Assembly: GCF_000213175.1 (NCBI RefSeq)
Contig: NW_009799100.1
Span: forward strand, 5,285,220-5,349,219
Direction: 5' to 3'
DNA length: 64,000 nt
Source of the DNA: Neurospora tetrasperma FGSC 2508
Taxonomy: Eukaryota > Ascomycota > Sordariomycetes > Sordariales > Sordariaceae
The translations under genes and the position numbers were made by a program. Position 1 is the first letter of the stretch; every line of letters begins with the position of its first letter. The notes beneath the pieces were generated by a model that was not told the origin of the DNA, made no database searches, and worked only from the letters and a program-made list of their open reading frames with translations. Shown here piece by piece: positions 38,112-50,400 of the stretch.

Positions 38112-39113
38112 CTGTTTTTTCTCCTTGGCCGTAGAAAGGTTGGAAGCGTTTCAAGTAGAAAGCCCAGCTCAGTACACCGAGCAATTGACCAAATGCCAAC
38201 TGTATGTAATAGATAACGTAACGGTGTCTGTCTATACAGATGGCACAGCCGAATAAAAGAAGAAAAGACGAAAAGAAGAAGCAATTGATGCGCTATTCCA
38301 ATCCCTATACCACGTGTTGATTAGCAGCGGTGGTGAACAAAACAATACAAATCTTCGTTGCCTGTCTACAGACCACCAGAAGACGGTGAAGTGCAGAGTT
38401 GGACGAAAGTGAAGTGTTGGTGAAGTGGAAATGGAAAAGGAAAAATGGAGTTTGAACTGAAGAAGCAGCCGAGACGAGGCAGCTCCGAGCACAATTTGGC
38501 GCCCCCCCCCCGTCACTTATGATCGGCGGCGCGCGCTGGGCCAGGCCCGCTGGCGATAACTTAAGGGCGCACGGGCCATCCTGGGTGAACCTTGGTAGCC
38601 ACCATCTGACACCAGCTGTCGGATAGAAGGATACGAGACATCGGCCTGAGTCAATTGAACGATCAATGTCCGACGAGTCTGGGGAGGAGACGGAGGAACC
38701 GCATGGAAAGTCAGTCATGCTTGATGTCACACGATCAAGTATATAAAGAGGAAGAAAACTGGTTGAATTGATTCTTGGAAAAGAAGGATTTCAAACAATC
38801 ATCTGTATTCAAGAAAACAATCATCTTTAGGGAGATTCAAGGACACAAACACACGGCATCCTTTTGACAGCCACGCACCGACTTACACAAATCACAACGA
38901 ACTAACAGTTTGAGTTGGCACTTTCACTTCACTTCACCAACACATCCATCATCGCAATATAAACCAGACGGGAACCAACATTGCAATACCACATTTGAAC
39001 TGTCCAACAATCACAAAAACAGAAAAGGACGATCAGTTCCTCATCTCCAGCAAATCCGCAGTGAATCTTGAACAACGCAAAGACTAGACTGGAGCCTAGG
39101 AACAACAGAGACG
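38112..39113. promoter_or_regulatory. Divergent promoter region
   Basis: Spacer between two start codons facing away from each other. The side next to the nucleotidase is rich in CAA/ACA, as is usual for fungal leaders; a C9 run lies at about 38502-38510. No coding frame is supported. Confidence 0.6.
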
Positions 39114-40072
39114 ATGGCGGCCCAAGAAACAAACACCACGAACGGCACTAGCCAACCGGCGGACAACCGCGTTGTCTTTTTCTTGTAAGTTTATAAGCAG
39201 CAATCTGAACTAATCTGTGAAAATCGTTGACTAACCAGAGTCCTTTTACAGTGACATTGACAACTGTCTCTATCCCAAGAGTGAGTGAACTGAAGGAACC
39301 ACCCACATATCAACCCATATCCTGATTTAAAACTCACACTTCCCGACACAACAGGCGCCAAAGTCCACGACCTAATGGCCGACCTCATTGACCAGTACTT
39401 TGCCCGCCACCTCAACCTACCGTGGGAAGACGCCGTCCGGCTGCACAAGGAGTACTACCAGAACTACGGGCTGGCCATCGAGGGACTGGTGCGGCACCAC
39501 CAGATCGACCCGCTCGAGTACAACGCCAAGGTAGACGACGCGTTACCCTTGGACAACATCATCAAGCCGAGCGACGCGCTCAAGCAGCTGTTGGCGGACA
39601 TTGACAAGAGCAAGGTCAAGCTGTGGCTGTTTACCAATGCGTACATCAACCACGCGAAACGGGTGGTCAAGTTGTTGGAGATTGAAGAGTTCTTTGAGGG
39701 GATCACGTACTGCGATTATAGCCAGACGCCGCTTATCTGTAAGCCGCATGAGGATATGTTTAGAAAGGCGATGCGGGAGGCGGACGTCGTGGACAGGTGG
39801 GGGGATTGTTACTTTGTTGGTGAGTACCTTACCTACCTACCTACCTACCTTGTTGTCTGAAGTGCTGTTATTTAAAGAGTAACGAGCTAACATGGTGATT
39901 AGATGACTCCTACTTGAATTGCAAAAAGGCGCAAGAGCTGGGGTGGACGACGGCGCATTTGGTAGAAGAGGGCGTGACGCCACCCAAGACGCCGGCGTCC
40001 AAGTACCAAATAAGCACTCTGCAGGAGTTGCGGACGGTATTCCCAGAGCTCTTCAAGAAGGATGAGGAATGA
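39114..40072 (+). CDS. HAD-superfamily pyrimidine 5'-nucleotidase
   Basis: Likely dephosphorylates nucleoside monophosphates in the cytosol, as its yeast relatives Sdt1 and Phm8 do. Four exons (39114-39184, 39252-39280, 39355-39819, 39903-40072) join to 244 residues with GT-AG introns of 67, 74 and 83 bp. HAD motif I is split by an intron and reads FDIDNCLYP, with the nucleophile and acid Asp at residues 25 and 27. LWLFTNA is motif II. CKPHEDMF supplies the motif III Lys, and YFVDDSYLNC is motif IV. The cap between motifs I and II is helical, as in the SDT1/PHM8 group. A start at 39375 would lose motif I and is wrong. The gene converges on MED21, 377 bp apart. Confidence 0.93.
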
Positions 40073-40449
40073 GGTTAGATAGGGCAGTGGTGTACGGCTT
40101 GGCACTAATAGATCATATAGGCAGAGCATGGAGTTCAACTTTGCATATAGATGGCTGCGAAACTTGTTTTGTTTCCCTTTACAGATTCTTTTCGTTGTTC
40201 CCTTTGTTTGACCCAAAATGATGTTTGTAATGTAACGCGAAGCCAAGAACCTCCTTTCCTTCTCATTGTAGTTCTCCTAAAACGCCCTAATCCCGATGCC
40301 CTCGTGTCGTCATGTGAAGAGAGCATACCCGTAGTCGCTTAACTCCCAAATGTCAAAACCTCATTACCAGCACCATACCTTTTATGCATGCTCTCAAGCC
40401 ATCCCCCCTAGTCTTAACCATTCCCTCCCTAGTTTTCGTCCCCAACCAA

Positions 40450-40962
40450 TCAATACCTTCTAATACTCCTCAACGTCTGATCCAACTTAACCAACACCTC
40501 ATCCTTCTCCTTGACCGCCTCCTGCCTCTGTTTCTCCGCCACATTCAGCTCCTCCTCGAGCTCCTTGATGCTCTGCAACTGGTCCTGCTCGCTATTATCG
40601 AGGCCCGGCAAGCTCGAAATCAGGTACTCGATCTGCTGCTCTCGCGTAATCAAGTCGCGCGCAAGTTCAAGTTGCCCTGCTTGGAACACGTCCGGGGGGA
40701 GGGTGTCGACTTCGGGCGGTTGGTCGGCTTTGGAGGGCGCGATGGTGTCTTTGGGGCTGAACGTTTTGAGGTCGTGGTGTCGGTCGATGTAGAAGTAGGT
40801 GGCTATGAATTGCTCCATTAGCTGGAGGGGGTGGTGGTTAGTAGGTGATTTGGAAAATGGGGGCGTAGAGGGAGGAGGAAGAAGAAGAAGAAGAAGAAGA
40901 AGAAGAAGAAGAAGACCAACCTGGTCAACAGCCTCTTGGAGTTGCGAGAGACGGTCGCTCAT
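40450..40962 (-). CDS. med21: Mediator complex subunit 21 (Med21/Srb7)
   Basis: Med21 is an essential middle-module subunit of Mediator, pairing with Med7 in a coiled coil at the RNA polymerase II contact. Two exons, 40962-40921 and 40821-40450, give 137 residues. The first exon encodes MSDRLSQLQEAVDQ and the second continues LMEQFIATYFYIDRHHDLKT, the standard Med21 N-terminus. The C-terminal third (about residues 70-132) is a Glu/Lys/Gln-rich coiled coil. The 99-bp intron has a weak GTTGGT donor, contains a (CTT)n run, has no in-frame stop and has a length divisible by three, so reading through it inserts 33 residues including poly-Leu. Family assignment is firm. Its start faces the RRG7-like gene 539 bp away. 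Confidence 0.92.
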   Translation of the reverse strand: MSDRLSQLQEAVDQVGLLLLLLLLLLLLPPPSTPPFSKSPTNHHPLQLMEQFIATYFYIDRHHDLKTFSPKDTIAPSKADQPPEVDTLPPDVFQAGQLELARDLITREQQIEYLISSLPGLDNSEQDQLQSIKELEEELNVAEKQRQEAVKEKDEVLVKLDQTLRSIRRY

Positions 40963-41501
40963 TTTGGGTGGTGTTGGTCAGTAGATTCGATGCTGCGCAA
41001 TTGGTAGAAGAGTATCGCAATGGTAGGTAGCGTTGGGTGTCGTGATACGATCGTGGTCGCCCAAAAACAGTGAGGAAGAAGGGAGTTGTCACTGTCACTG
41101 TCACTCAGGAACACTGAATGTTTGAACCGCGACGACCGCGACGACAGCGGATGTGCATCATAGTGCATGCAGGTGCCAGACGGGATGGATCCACTATTGA
41201 CACAGTGCGACCCACTGAAGATGGAAGCTTTATCCAATGGGAGAAAGATTTTGGCGGCTGCCGATCCACCATAAAGTCCATCATCGACTTAACCACATTG
41301 AATTTCTAGTTTAACATGGTATTTCACAAGGCAACTTATGCCAGTTCAAATTACACAAATATTGTACTGACTCTGTGTCGAATCTGCATGAATATAAAAC
41401 GATAGAGTTGAAGCATCAGATATTTAGTCAATTGGCTGGACAAAAGCTGTATAGCAAGAAGAAAACAGCACATATATCGAATAGCAAAGGTCAACATCAC
41501 C

Positions 41502-42389
41502 ATGAGGCCCATGGCTGCACGACTCTCCCGGCTCGGACTCGGAACGCGCCGATTATACTGCAGCCCAAGCCCTCACCCGCTCCGGTGCTTCTCTTCCGAC
41601 CATGTGCCGAGTCAAAAAGATACTACCACCGAGTCCTCCGCAGTCCCTTCGCCGGTCACCACCAGCAGCAGCAGCAGCAGCATCACCAACGCCTCAGATG
41701 ATGGAGGACGTACTGATGCCAACAGCCCACTCTCCAAGTCCTCCAACCACCATGACCTCCCTTCATTCCTCCAGTATGCCAAGCGCACCGGTCTTGGTCA
41801 AGAAACCACCGTCTTTGTCGGAACACACTACGAATACACGATAGCTTCCCTCTTGTCCGCGTACGGCTTCTCTCTCAACCGAGTGGGCGGGCAACATGAC
41901 TTCGGGATCGATCTCCTAGGCACATGGTCCGTACCGACGGCCGAACGACCCTTGCGAGTCATTGTGCAGTGCAAGGCCATCCAAAGCACTCGTCCTCATC
42001 TGATCCGGGAGCTGGAGGGCGCATTTGTGGGAGCGCCAGTGGGATGGAGAGGGTCCGAAGTGTTTGGCGTCTTGGTGGCCTCCAAGACCGCCACAAAGGG
42101 AACCCGAGACGCGCTGGCGAGGAGCCGGTGGCCGTTGGTGTTCATCGGATGCTCTAGGGAGGGGAAAGTCGAACAGCTCTTGTGGAATCACCGCGCCGAG
42201 CAGGAGGGGCTGCAGGGGTTGGGGGTCGCAAAGCGTCATTCGCCCGAGGGTGGGGAGCAGTTGGTGTTGATGCACAAGGGGAAACACCTTCCGTTGATCA
42301 GGAGGGAAGGGTTGCCGCCGCCGGCGTCGAGCGATGTTGAGCAAGTGGAAGCCGCGCAAAGTACAGATAACAAAGATGATTCCGCCTGA
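41502..42389 (+). CDS. rrg7: Rrg7-like mitochondrial PD-(D/E)XK-fold protein
   Basis: Single exon, 295 residues. The N-terminus (MRPMAARLSRLGLGTRRLYC) is Arg-rich, lacks acidic residues and looks like a mitochondrial presequence. A Ser-rich linker follows to about residue 85. Residues 100-240 match the fungal DUF2034/RRG7 family (required for respiratory growth 7), which belongs to the restriction-endonuclease-like fold. The signature is visible: E111 in HYEYTIASLL, D137 in HDFGIDLLG, and Q156-C-K158 in VIVQCKA. All candidate catalytic residues are present, so nuclease activity is possible, though the substrate in yeast is not established to my knowledge. It is convergent with the next gene, with only 46 bp between stop codons. 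Confidence 0.85.
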   Translation: MRPMAARLSRLGLGTRRLYCSPSPHPLRCFSSDHVPSQKDTTTESSAVPSPVTTSSSSSSITNASDDGGRTDANSPLSKSSNHHDLPSFLQYAKRTGLGQETTVFVGTHYEYTIASLLSAYGFSLNRVGGQHDFGIDLLGTWSVPTAERPLRVIVQCKAIQSTRPHLIRELEGAFVGAPVGWRGSEVFGVLVASKTATKGTRDALARSRWPLVFIGCSREGKVEQLLWNHRAEQEGLQGLGVAKRHSPEGGEQLVLMHKGKHLPLIRREGLPPPASSDVEQVEAAQSTDNKDDSA

Positions 42390-42435
42390 TGTTGATGACA
42401 CACATTGAGACTGTGAGAGATACGCTGGAAAGCTC

Positions 42436-42960
42436 CTAGTCTTCCCAAATCGCCTGCTTGGCTCTCAAGGCCTCCTCCTCTGCCTTCTTCTTCCGCTCTC
42501 TCTCCTCCTCCTTCCTCTTGCGCTCCTTCTCGCGCAAAGCCCGGTCGTAAGCCTTTTGCTCCTCGGTCAGCTTGGGTGCCTTCAGCCCCAGAGCACCGGC
42601 AATCATCCGGCGGGCTACGGCGTCCGTCTTTTCGGGTCTCTTGTACTCTGAGGAGGAGGAAGTGTTGCTGGCGCTGCCGCCTGGCCCAGTGTAGTCGAGA
42701 AATGGTGGGATGGAAGTAGAGGTAGTCATTGATGGCTCCGGCTTTCTGTTGTTGCGTGAAGGCGGAGGAGAGGGCGCTCCCTCCTCATCATCACTGTTGT
42801 TGTCGTCTTCCCATGATTCCGGCTCCGCACCAAAGCTACGCTCACGCTCAGACTTGGGCTCGGTCTTGGCCTCGGGCTCGGACTCGGAACTGACATCTTC
42901 GTCTTCCCAACTGTCGGCAACAGGCTCTGGCTTTTTTGTCTTGGCGTTTTTTAATGACAT
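42436..42960 (-). CDS. Small charged protein with C-terminal Trp-Glu-Asp
   Basis: 174 residues from the start at 42960 (MSLKNAKTKKPEP). An in-frame Met at 43044 would add 28 Ser/Pro-rich residues and cannot be excluded. The first 70 residues are acidic, with repeated tryptophan-acid words (DSWEDED, ESWEDD). The last 50 form a highly charged Arg/Lys/Glu coiled coil ending KQAIWED at the stop. The repeated SWED words resemble the N-terminus of eIF3j/Hcr1, but the rest does not fit that family, so I leave the function open. It may be a conserved fungal protein of unknown role. Confidence 0.7.
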   Translation of the reverse strand: MSLKNAKTKKPEPVADSWEDEDVSSESEPEAKTEPKSERERSFGAEPESWEDDNNSDDEEGAPSPPPSRNNRKPEPSMTTSTSIPPFLDYTGPGGSASNTSSSSEYKRPEKTDAVARRMIAGALGLKAPKLTEEQKAYDRALREKERKRKEEERERKKKAEEEALRAKQAIWED

Positions 42961-44013
42961 TTTGGAGACTCCAGAGGTGATGTCGTCTGATGAAGGTGGT
43001 GCTATGTTGGGTGATGTATGACTAGCGTACTGAAGTGGTGTCAAGATGTATGTGAAAGGATGTTGTCTGATGGGTTGATGTTATACTTGTATGGCTGATG
43101 GACGAAGACTGTGGTACAAGTGAAGTGTCATTAATGTAAGTTGAAAGAGCCCGCAGTCATGACCTTGGACTTGGGCGCTTCTGATATGCGGGTTGCTGCC
43201 CTGTCTGATACTAGCGAACGTGCCTGCCGATGCCCCGCTCCGGATCGGTGCTGCTATGCTATGCTCGCCGTAAGCTCTCCCGTCCGGCAGCAGTTCCAGG
43301 CGGCGGAGTGGTGCTATGAGTTAGAGGTAACGATCTACACTATATCGCAATTGGTCAAGCGGCTTGGCGACTAGGCGCTAAACTTCACAACGGCGATGAT
43401 GGAATTGACCTCAGCTCCAGTCCTGTCCCGCCGTCTGAGCTGGAGAGCGGCGGATGAGCTGTTAGTGGGCTGGAGGTACGTACCTTTTGTACCGTGACGC
43501 AACCGGGACGGTACCTAGAAGACAGTAATTCCTCCATCTTCTACCGCCGGCCGAAGACCGAGGGAGCTCGAGTCGGTCGCTGTTCGCCTTCCGCCCCGTC
43601 AAGTTGATTATTCATACACCTCATTTGTCAAGCAGTAGAGAGCGCGAGAGTCATGGGCCTTGGGTTCCTTGGAGTCGTCGTCGTCGTCGTCACACACCCT
43701 GAATAGAACCCATCTTCTTATCTTTTGACTGTATACTATTTTAACAACTGTAAACTTTTTTTTTCCCGCCGCTTCGCCGCATCTCCGTCTCCCCCGCCGC
43801 GACCTCTCCCGCCGTCCCACTCTCAACACACACCCGACCACATCCATACTCCCCTCCCCTCCCCTCCCCTACGACCGCAACTCCCGTCCATTGTCGCCTT
43901 TGGTCCGATTTCGGGTCCGCTCTCTCCTAAGAAAAGACGATAATCTTCCTCACGAATCTCGACCTCTCCGATATCCTCTTACCCAGGCCCGCTCGTCACT
44001 GCCTGTATCCACG
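42961..44013. promoter_or_regulatory. Divergent promoter of the charged-protein and Lon genes
   Basis: About 1 kb between start codons. It has a (GTC)n run at 43676-43690 and, towards Lon, a pyrimidine-rich leader with repeated CCCCT words at about 43848-43871. No supported coding frame. Confidence 0.6.
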
Positions 44014-47000
44014 ATGCTGTCCCGACAGCGCATCCCGCGCATCCTCGCGTCGAGGACATCGCTTGCGCATTCGATTAGGTCTTTCAGCTCGCCTACTTCT
44101 TCGATACGCCCGGTCGCCGCGGCTGGGCAACATGCCGTGACCCGGCCCCGACACGAAAGACCGACGAACCTCTCGAGTTTCTCAACGTACACTGCTCTGG
44201 GGAAGAAGAACGACAAGGGCTTTTTCGACAACTCGATCGAGCCACTATCAGAGGAGGAGCGCAAAGCAAACGTTGAGCACGCCGAGGCCGAGGCAAAGGA
44301 GGCCGAGTCGAAACAGACCAAGTCCAAGTCTTCGACCTCGGATGCCCCGGCGCCGGCGCCAGGAGATGGAAAGGCTGGCGCTGCTGGCGGTTCATCTGCC
44401 GGCTCAGGCTCAGGCGCAGACGGTGGTTCCGGAGACGGTGGCAAGCGCGGCCGCAAGCCCGGTGATAAGGCATTGGCGAAGCCCGTCGTACCAGAAATCT
44501 ACCCCCAGGTCATGGCGATTCCTATAGCGAAGCGACCGCTCTTCCCCGGTTTCTACAAGGCCATTACCATCAAGGACCCCAATGTCGCTGCGGCTATTAC
44601 AGAAATGATCAAGCGCGGCCAGCCATATGTGGGAGCGTTCTTGTTCAAGGACGAGAACGCCGACGACGATGTGATCCGGAACCGCGACGATGTCTATGAC
44701 GTCGGTGTTTTTGCGCAGATCACCAGCGCTTTCCCCATGAACAACCAGAACGGCGAGGGTGCTAGTCTCACCGCGATCCTTTACCCCCACCGGAGAATCA
44801 AACTGTCGGAGCTTATTCCTCCTGACTCGCCTGAGGCTGCCTCGATCGATGGTGCGAAGGAGGTTGCTGCTCCTGAGCCGGTGCCTGAACCGATCCCCAA
44901 GGTGACCGACGAGTCCGAGCAAAAGGGTGACGTGGTGGCGAGCTTTGAGGAAAGCGCTGTGACACCCAGGCCCGAAGCAAGCCAGAAGCCCTACGAGCCG
45001 ACGTCGTTCCTTAAGAAGTATCCTGTCAGTCTTGTTAATGTAGAGAACTTGACGGAAGAACCCTACGACCCCAAGAGCCAGGTTATACGCGCCGTTACGA
45101 ACGAGATCGTAAACGTCTTCAAGGAGGTCGCTAGCATGAACAGTCTCTTCCGGGATCAGATTTCCACCTTTAGCATGAGCCAATCAACCGGTAATGTCAT
45201 GGCTGAGCCAGCCAAGCTTGCGGATTTTGCCGCTGCTGTCAGCGCCGGTGAGCCTGCTGAGCTTCAGGAGGTTCTTTCGAGCCTGAACGTGGAAGAAAGA
45301 ATGCACAAGGCTCTTCTCGTCCTCAAGAAGGAGCACGTCAACGCCCAGCTTCAGTCCAAGATTACCAAGGACGTAGAGCAGAAGATCACCAAACGCCAGC
45401 GTGAATACTGGCTCATGGAGCAGATGAAGGGTATCAGGCGCGAGCTTGGTATCGAGTCTGACGGCAAGGACAAGCTCGTCGAAAAGTTCAAAGAGCTCGC
45501 CGACAAGCTGGCCATGCCTGAGGCCGTGCGCAAGGTGTTTGATGACGAGCTGAACAAGCTCGCCCACCTGGAGCCTGCCGCTTCCGAGTTCAATGTCACG
45601 CGCAACTACTTGGACTGGCTCACCAACATTCCTTGGGGCCAGAGCAGTGCCGAGAACTTTGACATTCTGAATGCTGTCAAGGTTCTGGATGAGGATCACT
45701 ATGGTCTCAAGGACGTCAAGGATCGTATTTTGGAGTTCATTGCCGTTGGAAAGCTACGCGGCACCGTCGAGGGCAAGATTCTCTGCTTCGTCGGTCCTCC
45801 GGGTGTCGGCAAGACTTCGATTGGCAAGTCCATTGCTCGCGCACTTGGTCGCCAGTACTACCGCTTCAGTGTGGGAGGTCTTACCGACGTTGCCGAAATC
45901 AAGGGTCACCGCCGGACATACGTGGGTGCCCTTCCCGGTCGTGTCATCCAGGCCCTCAAGAAGTGCAAGACCGAGAACCCCTTGATCTTGATTGACGAAA
46001 TCGACAAGATTGGCCGCGGCTACCAGGGAGATCCCTCGTCTGCACTTCTCGAGCTCTTGGACCCTGAGCAGAACGGCTCTTTCCTGGACCACTATCTGGA
46101 TGTCCCTGTAGATCTGTCCAAGGTGCTTTTCGTCTGCACTGCCAACCTGACTGACACCATCCCACGGCCCCTTCTCGACCGTATGGAGGTCATCCGACTT
46201 TCCGGATACGTCGCAGATGAGAAGATGGCCATTGCCGAAAAGTACCTTGCTCCTCAGGCTCAGGAGATGGCTGGTCTCAAGGGCGTTGACGTGCAACTAA
46301 CAAAGGACGCGATTGAGGAGCTCAACAAGTCCTACTGCCGCGAGTCGGGTGTCCGTAACCTCAAGAAGAAGATTGAGCAGGTATACCGCAAGTCTGCCCT
46401 GAAGATCGTTCAGGACCTCGGCGAGCAGGCCCTTCCCGAGTCTGAAGCTCTTACCGAGGAGGGTAAGGCTGCCCAGGAGGAGACGGAAAAGAAGAAGAGC
46501 GAGGAGGCCGCGTCCAGTGAGACCAGCAGCCCGAAGGCCGCCACCGAAGCTTCTGAGAAGGAGACCACGGAGAAGCCTCGGGTTGCCATGAAGATTCCTG
46601 AAGGCGTCCATGTCGTTATCAACAAGGACAACCTCAAGGACTACGTGGGACCCCCGATCTTCACTTCTGACAGGCTCTATGATGTGACACCCCCTGGTGT
46701 TACCATGGGTCTGGCCTGGACCTCCATGGGTGGCGCTGCCATGTATGTCGAGTCTATTCTCCAGAGCGCGCTGACCTCCAAGAGCGCGCCATCGCTCGAG
46801 ATTACCGGCAATCTCAAGACCGTCATGAAGGAGTCCTCCGCTATCGCCTACTCGTATGCCAAGGCGGTCATGGCCAAGGACTTCCCCAAGAACCGCTTCT
46901 TCGACAAGGCCAAGATTCACGTGCACGTTCCCGAGGGCGCTGTGCAAAAGGATGGTCCTTCGGCCGGTATCACCATGACCACCTCTCTGCTGTCGCTCGC

Positions 47001-47410
47001 GCTCGACACTCCTATTGACCCCCAGATCGCCATGACTGGTGAGCTTACCCTAACTGGCAAGGTGCTCCGCATCGGTGGATTGAGGGAGAAGACTGTGGCG
47101 GCTAGGCGAGCTGGCTGCAAGATGGTTGTGTTCCCTGAGGACAACATGTCTGACTGGCTTGAGCTTCCTGAGGTAAGACTATACATCCTAGCCCATCAAC
47201 ATAACACTCATCCAGACAAGTTACTAACGCTTTTTCTTTCACCAGAACGTCAAGGAAGGTATCGAGGGCCGGCCCGTGCGTTGGTACTCTGAGGTCTTTG
47301 ACCTGATCTTCCCCAAGCTCGACCGGGAGAAGGCCAACAAGAGCCGGATCATCGAGGACGACAAGTCCGAGAAGGAGGAGTCCAAGAAGAAGAACGATGA
47401 CGACGAGTAA
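44014..47410 (+). CDS. pim1: Mitochondrial ATP-dependent Lon protease
   Basis: Degrades misfolded and oxidised matrix proteins and helps maintain mitochondrial DNA. Exons 44014-47172 and 47246-47410 give 1107 residues. The start MLSRQRIPRILASRTSLAHS is a typical mitochondrial presequence. A frame open from 43891 has no such signal at its own start. A Gly/Ser/Ala-rich linker (about 110-155) precedes the Lon N-domain (from VMAIPIAKRPLFPGFYK to about 430). The AAA+ module has Walker A GPPGVGKT at 594-601 and Walker B ILIDEID with D661-E662. An acidic Lys/Glu insertion (about 810-850) precedes the protease domain. The catalytic dyad is Ser983 (DGPSAG) and Lys1026 (GGLREK), 43 residues apart as in E. 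coli Lon. The last 54 residues come from the second exon and end in an acidic/Lys tail. Confidence 0.97.
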
Positions 47411-50400
47411 ACAAAGCTGTACGGCATGGCATGTAAGAGAATGGGAATCGGCTGGCATAGGAAGCCGAGGATATCAAAGCGAAAGATAGTTGGAGAATGG
47501 CATCATCATCATCATCATTGGCGTTCAAAGGAAAGGAATGGAGTGCGGGCGGCGGTTAATAGAGAAACTAATAACCATGTGTTGATCGGAAACGCAGAGC
47601 GTCTTTTTCTTTTGGTCTTGGGAGCATATACATTTTGCACACACACACACACCTACCAAGGGGGTTCTTTCATACATAGAACATCTTCACTCTATCATGA
47701 TTTATTTCAAATATCATCGGTGGCATTGTTACATGTTTTTTTTTTTTCTTTTGTTTGGGTGTGTCTCACCTTTTTTTGCTTGTACAATATTACCGACTAG
47801 TGTAGGTAGGTAAGGAAAAGCTTGATGTCCGGTGCTGGTTAGGTAGTACTTGCTCCTACCAATCCCATCTATTGCATACCTAGGTAGCTAACTGAACTTT
47901 CACATGTCCTTGGTTCGAAGCTCGAGATTGCGAAAAAAAATTATTACTTCAGGCAGGCAACTACAATTGAACCGATTTTAACCTGAACAATAGGTACCCA
48001 GCCCAGGATGCCTAATGCTACCTACTTACAGTCTCCGTCACCCCCTTCACCATACCACGAGCACGGCACGACACGACGTTGCTCAAGAAATCAAGAGATC
48101 AAAATAGACACACAAGTAGCAACAACCGGTCTGGAAGAAGCAAGAGCAGCAGATGATGATTGATGATGCATGGGATCGTCCCAATCCACTTGCGACACTA
48201 CTGCTACCCTCTGCTACCGCTTGTTGCTACCCTCTCATTATATGCCGTTCAATTATCTCACGTACATACATACGTACATGCATATACATATCGAAATCGT
48301 AGTATTGGTGCCGTGGAAATCGTCTAAAAGCGCAAAGCAACCTAGTAGACTACCGAGGCCGCCGATGCGAGCCAGATACATGTGCCGACCCGTTAGCATT
48401 GCATACTTTGCACCCATCCATCCATTCTCGGGACCGAACGAGGGAGAGGTATACCTTTAATAGTAGGTAGGTACGAAAGACATCTTACATGGGTTAAGCG
48501 AACTGTATCTATGTATGTACGTAGGGGATCCTGGTGTGAGGTGGTGCTGCTTGTTGTTGTTGCTGCTGCTGCTGCTGCTGATACTGGGTGCGGGTTAGAA
48601 AAGTGATAGATTTGATGGACTTGACTTGATGCAGTGGTAGGTAAATGGTGGTGACGCTGACAGTACAGTGATGATGATGATGGACTTGACGCAGTGGTAG
48701 GTAAAGGGTGGTGACGCTGACAGTACAGTTGTTGATAGTGATAATGATGCTGACGATGCTGCTGCTGCTGCTGCTGACGATGATGGTGGTGATGATTACA
48801 TGCCGGCAAGTCCGATTACTTCCATTGATTCCGACGTTCCAAAGCTACCAGCTCTCCTCGACAATCAGCACCATCGAACGTTTCCTCTCGAGATCGATAG
48901 AGGTAATCACACATTTCATCAAGATCAGGAAAGTACGTGGTTAAACAGACATGATATCCTACCTCTCCTCTCAGCAACTGTACCTATTGGTCGAATGAAT
49001 GTTTGTCTGTTTGTTGATGCCCGAAACCCTGCCGCTAAAACCTACCAATAATTCACGAACCAGACAAGTTCCTGTTGGTCTCGCTGGTGGTTATTGGTCG
49101 TCGGTATCGCAACACAGGTTATCTATTTATCTCTTCATTCACAAACAGCTAGGCGCTTCGTTACGCAGTGGTAACAGTATGTATGTATTTGCCTACCTTG
49201 TCAACTGTCAACTTTCTCATTATCGACTAATCGGCCACCCGTTGTAGTTCCCGGGTCATGGACATGGAGGGTACGTTACCATGGATGCCATATCATACTT
49301 ACCATACATACCTTCCCGTCCCAGACATGTAAGCAAAAGTAGATGCACCGGGACCGCTACCCATCCATACACATTTAAAGATAAAAGGAGAGGGAAGAAA
49401 CGGGGCTGCACCCGAAAGAGCATTCCATTGCCACTGAATGGCTGAATCGCTGAGCGGTACCGGCAGTTGATGCAGTTCTGTGATTTGGTGTCTTGAGGTT
49501 GTCTTCGGTTGTCGCCCGCTTCCAGCCATGTAAATGTAAATGTGTGGTGTGCTCGACGTGCTTGATATGTGCCCTTACGGAGAAAAAGAAAGTAGCCAAT
49601 GTGGGCTCTATCCGATGGTGCCCGGTGGGAGAGTCTAGTCCTGTCCTCGACTCCCGTTGATGAGCACCCAGGGCTGGACTGGGCTTGCCGCGACAGACAG
49701 ACAGATGGACAGACAGATAGAACGTGCCAGGCCGCGACGGGAGCGGGGAGGAGGGAGGCGGTTTTAGGTTTGTGGAAATGATGTGATCTAGAAACTGTAG
49801 AATGAAAGGGCTGAAATCTGATGTCGATAGAGGTAGTTATACCTTATTTTGCAGGAATGAAAGTTCAAAGGCGGCATTTCCAGCTAACCCCTCTACTCAA
49901 TTTCAGAGTACAAGTACGAAAGTAACAGTCAGGTCAACTCTAGTAGGTACTGATATCAAGAACCCAAACCCAAGCTAGGTATCTTTGCCGTTCGGGTAGT
50001 AATCCTCAACTAACTACCTCCAGATGTGACCTGTCATGTCTCACACGAAAGGATATAAGGCGGCTCTGGGCTGGGAGTGAGTGAGTGAGTGAGTGAATAT
50101 GGTCTAAAAGCTGCCGGGACAAAGTCGTGGCCTGGATCGGGATGTCCTCAGGATCTTCAGTAAAAGGGTTTTGTCCGTTACCAAGTACTGACAATTTCAC
50201 TCTTCACCACTTTTTGGAGAGCCCTTATCACACAAGAACATAAGAACATAGAGTGTGGGGAATGGGGGATGGGGGATGGGGGAACCTCAATGGGGAATAC
50301 CCTTGGTGTAGTCAGCCAGCCTCGTCCACATGCACTACTCTCGAGAGAGCTACCCCAAGCTCTTTGAGGTTGTGCGGCTCCGCAGCCTGCCCTGTCCTTG

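Noticed and set aside
44410-46947. Several long minus-strand frames (170-257 codons)
   Set aside because: All lie opposite the Lon coding region, whose motifs and codon use are clear.
47901-47940. TGGTTCGAAGCTCG resembling a tRNA T-arm
   Set aside because: No acceptor stem, D-arm or anticodon arm can be drawn upstream.
48393-48809. 138-codon His/Gln/Ser-rich minus-strand frame
   Set aside because: It is produced by trinucleotide microsatellites and a tandem duplication, with no family resemblance.
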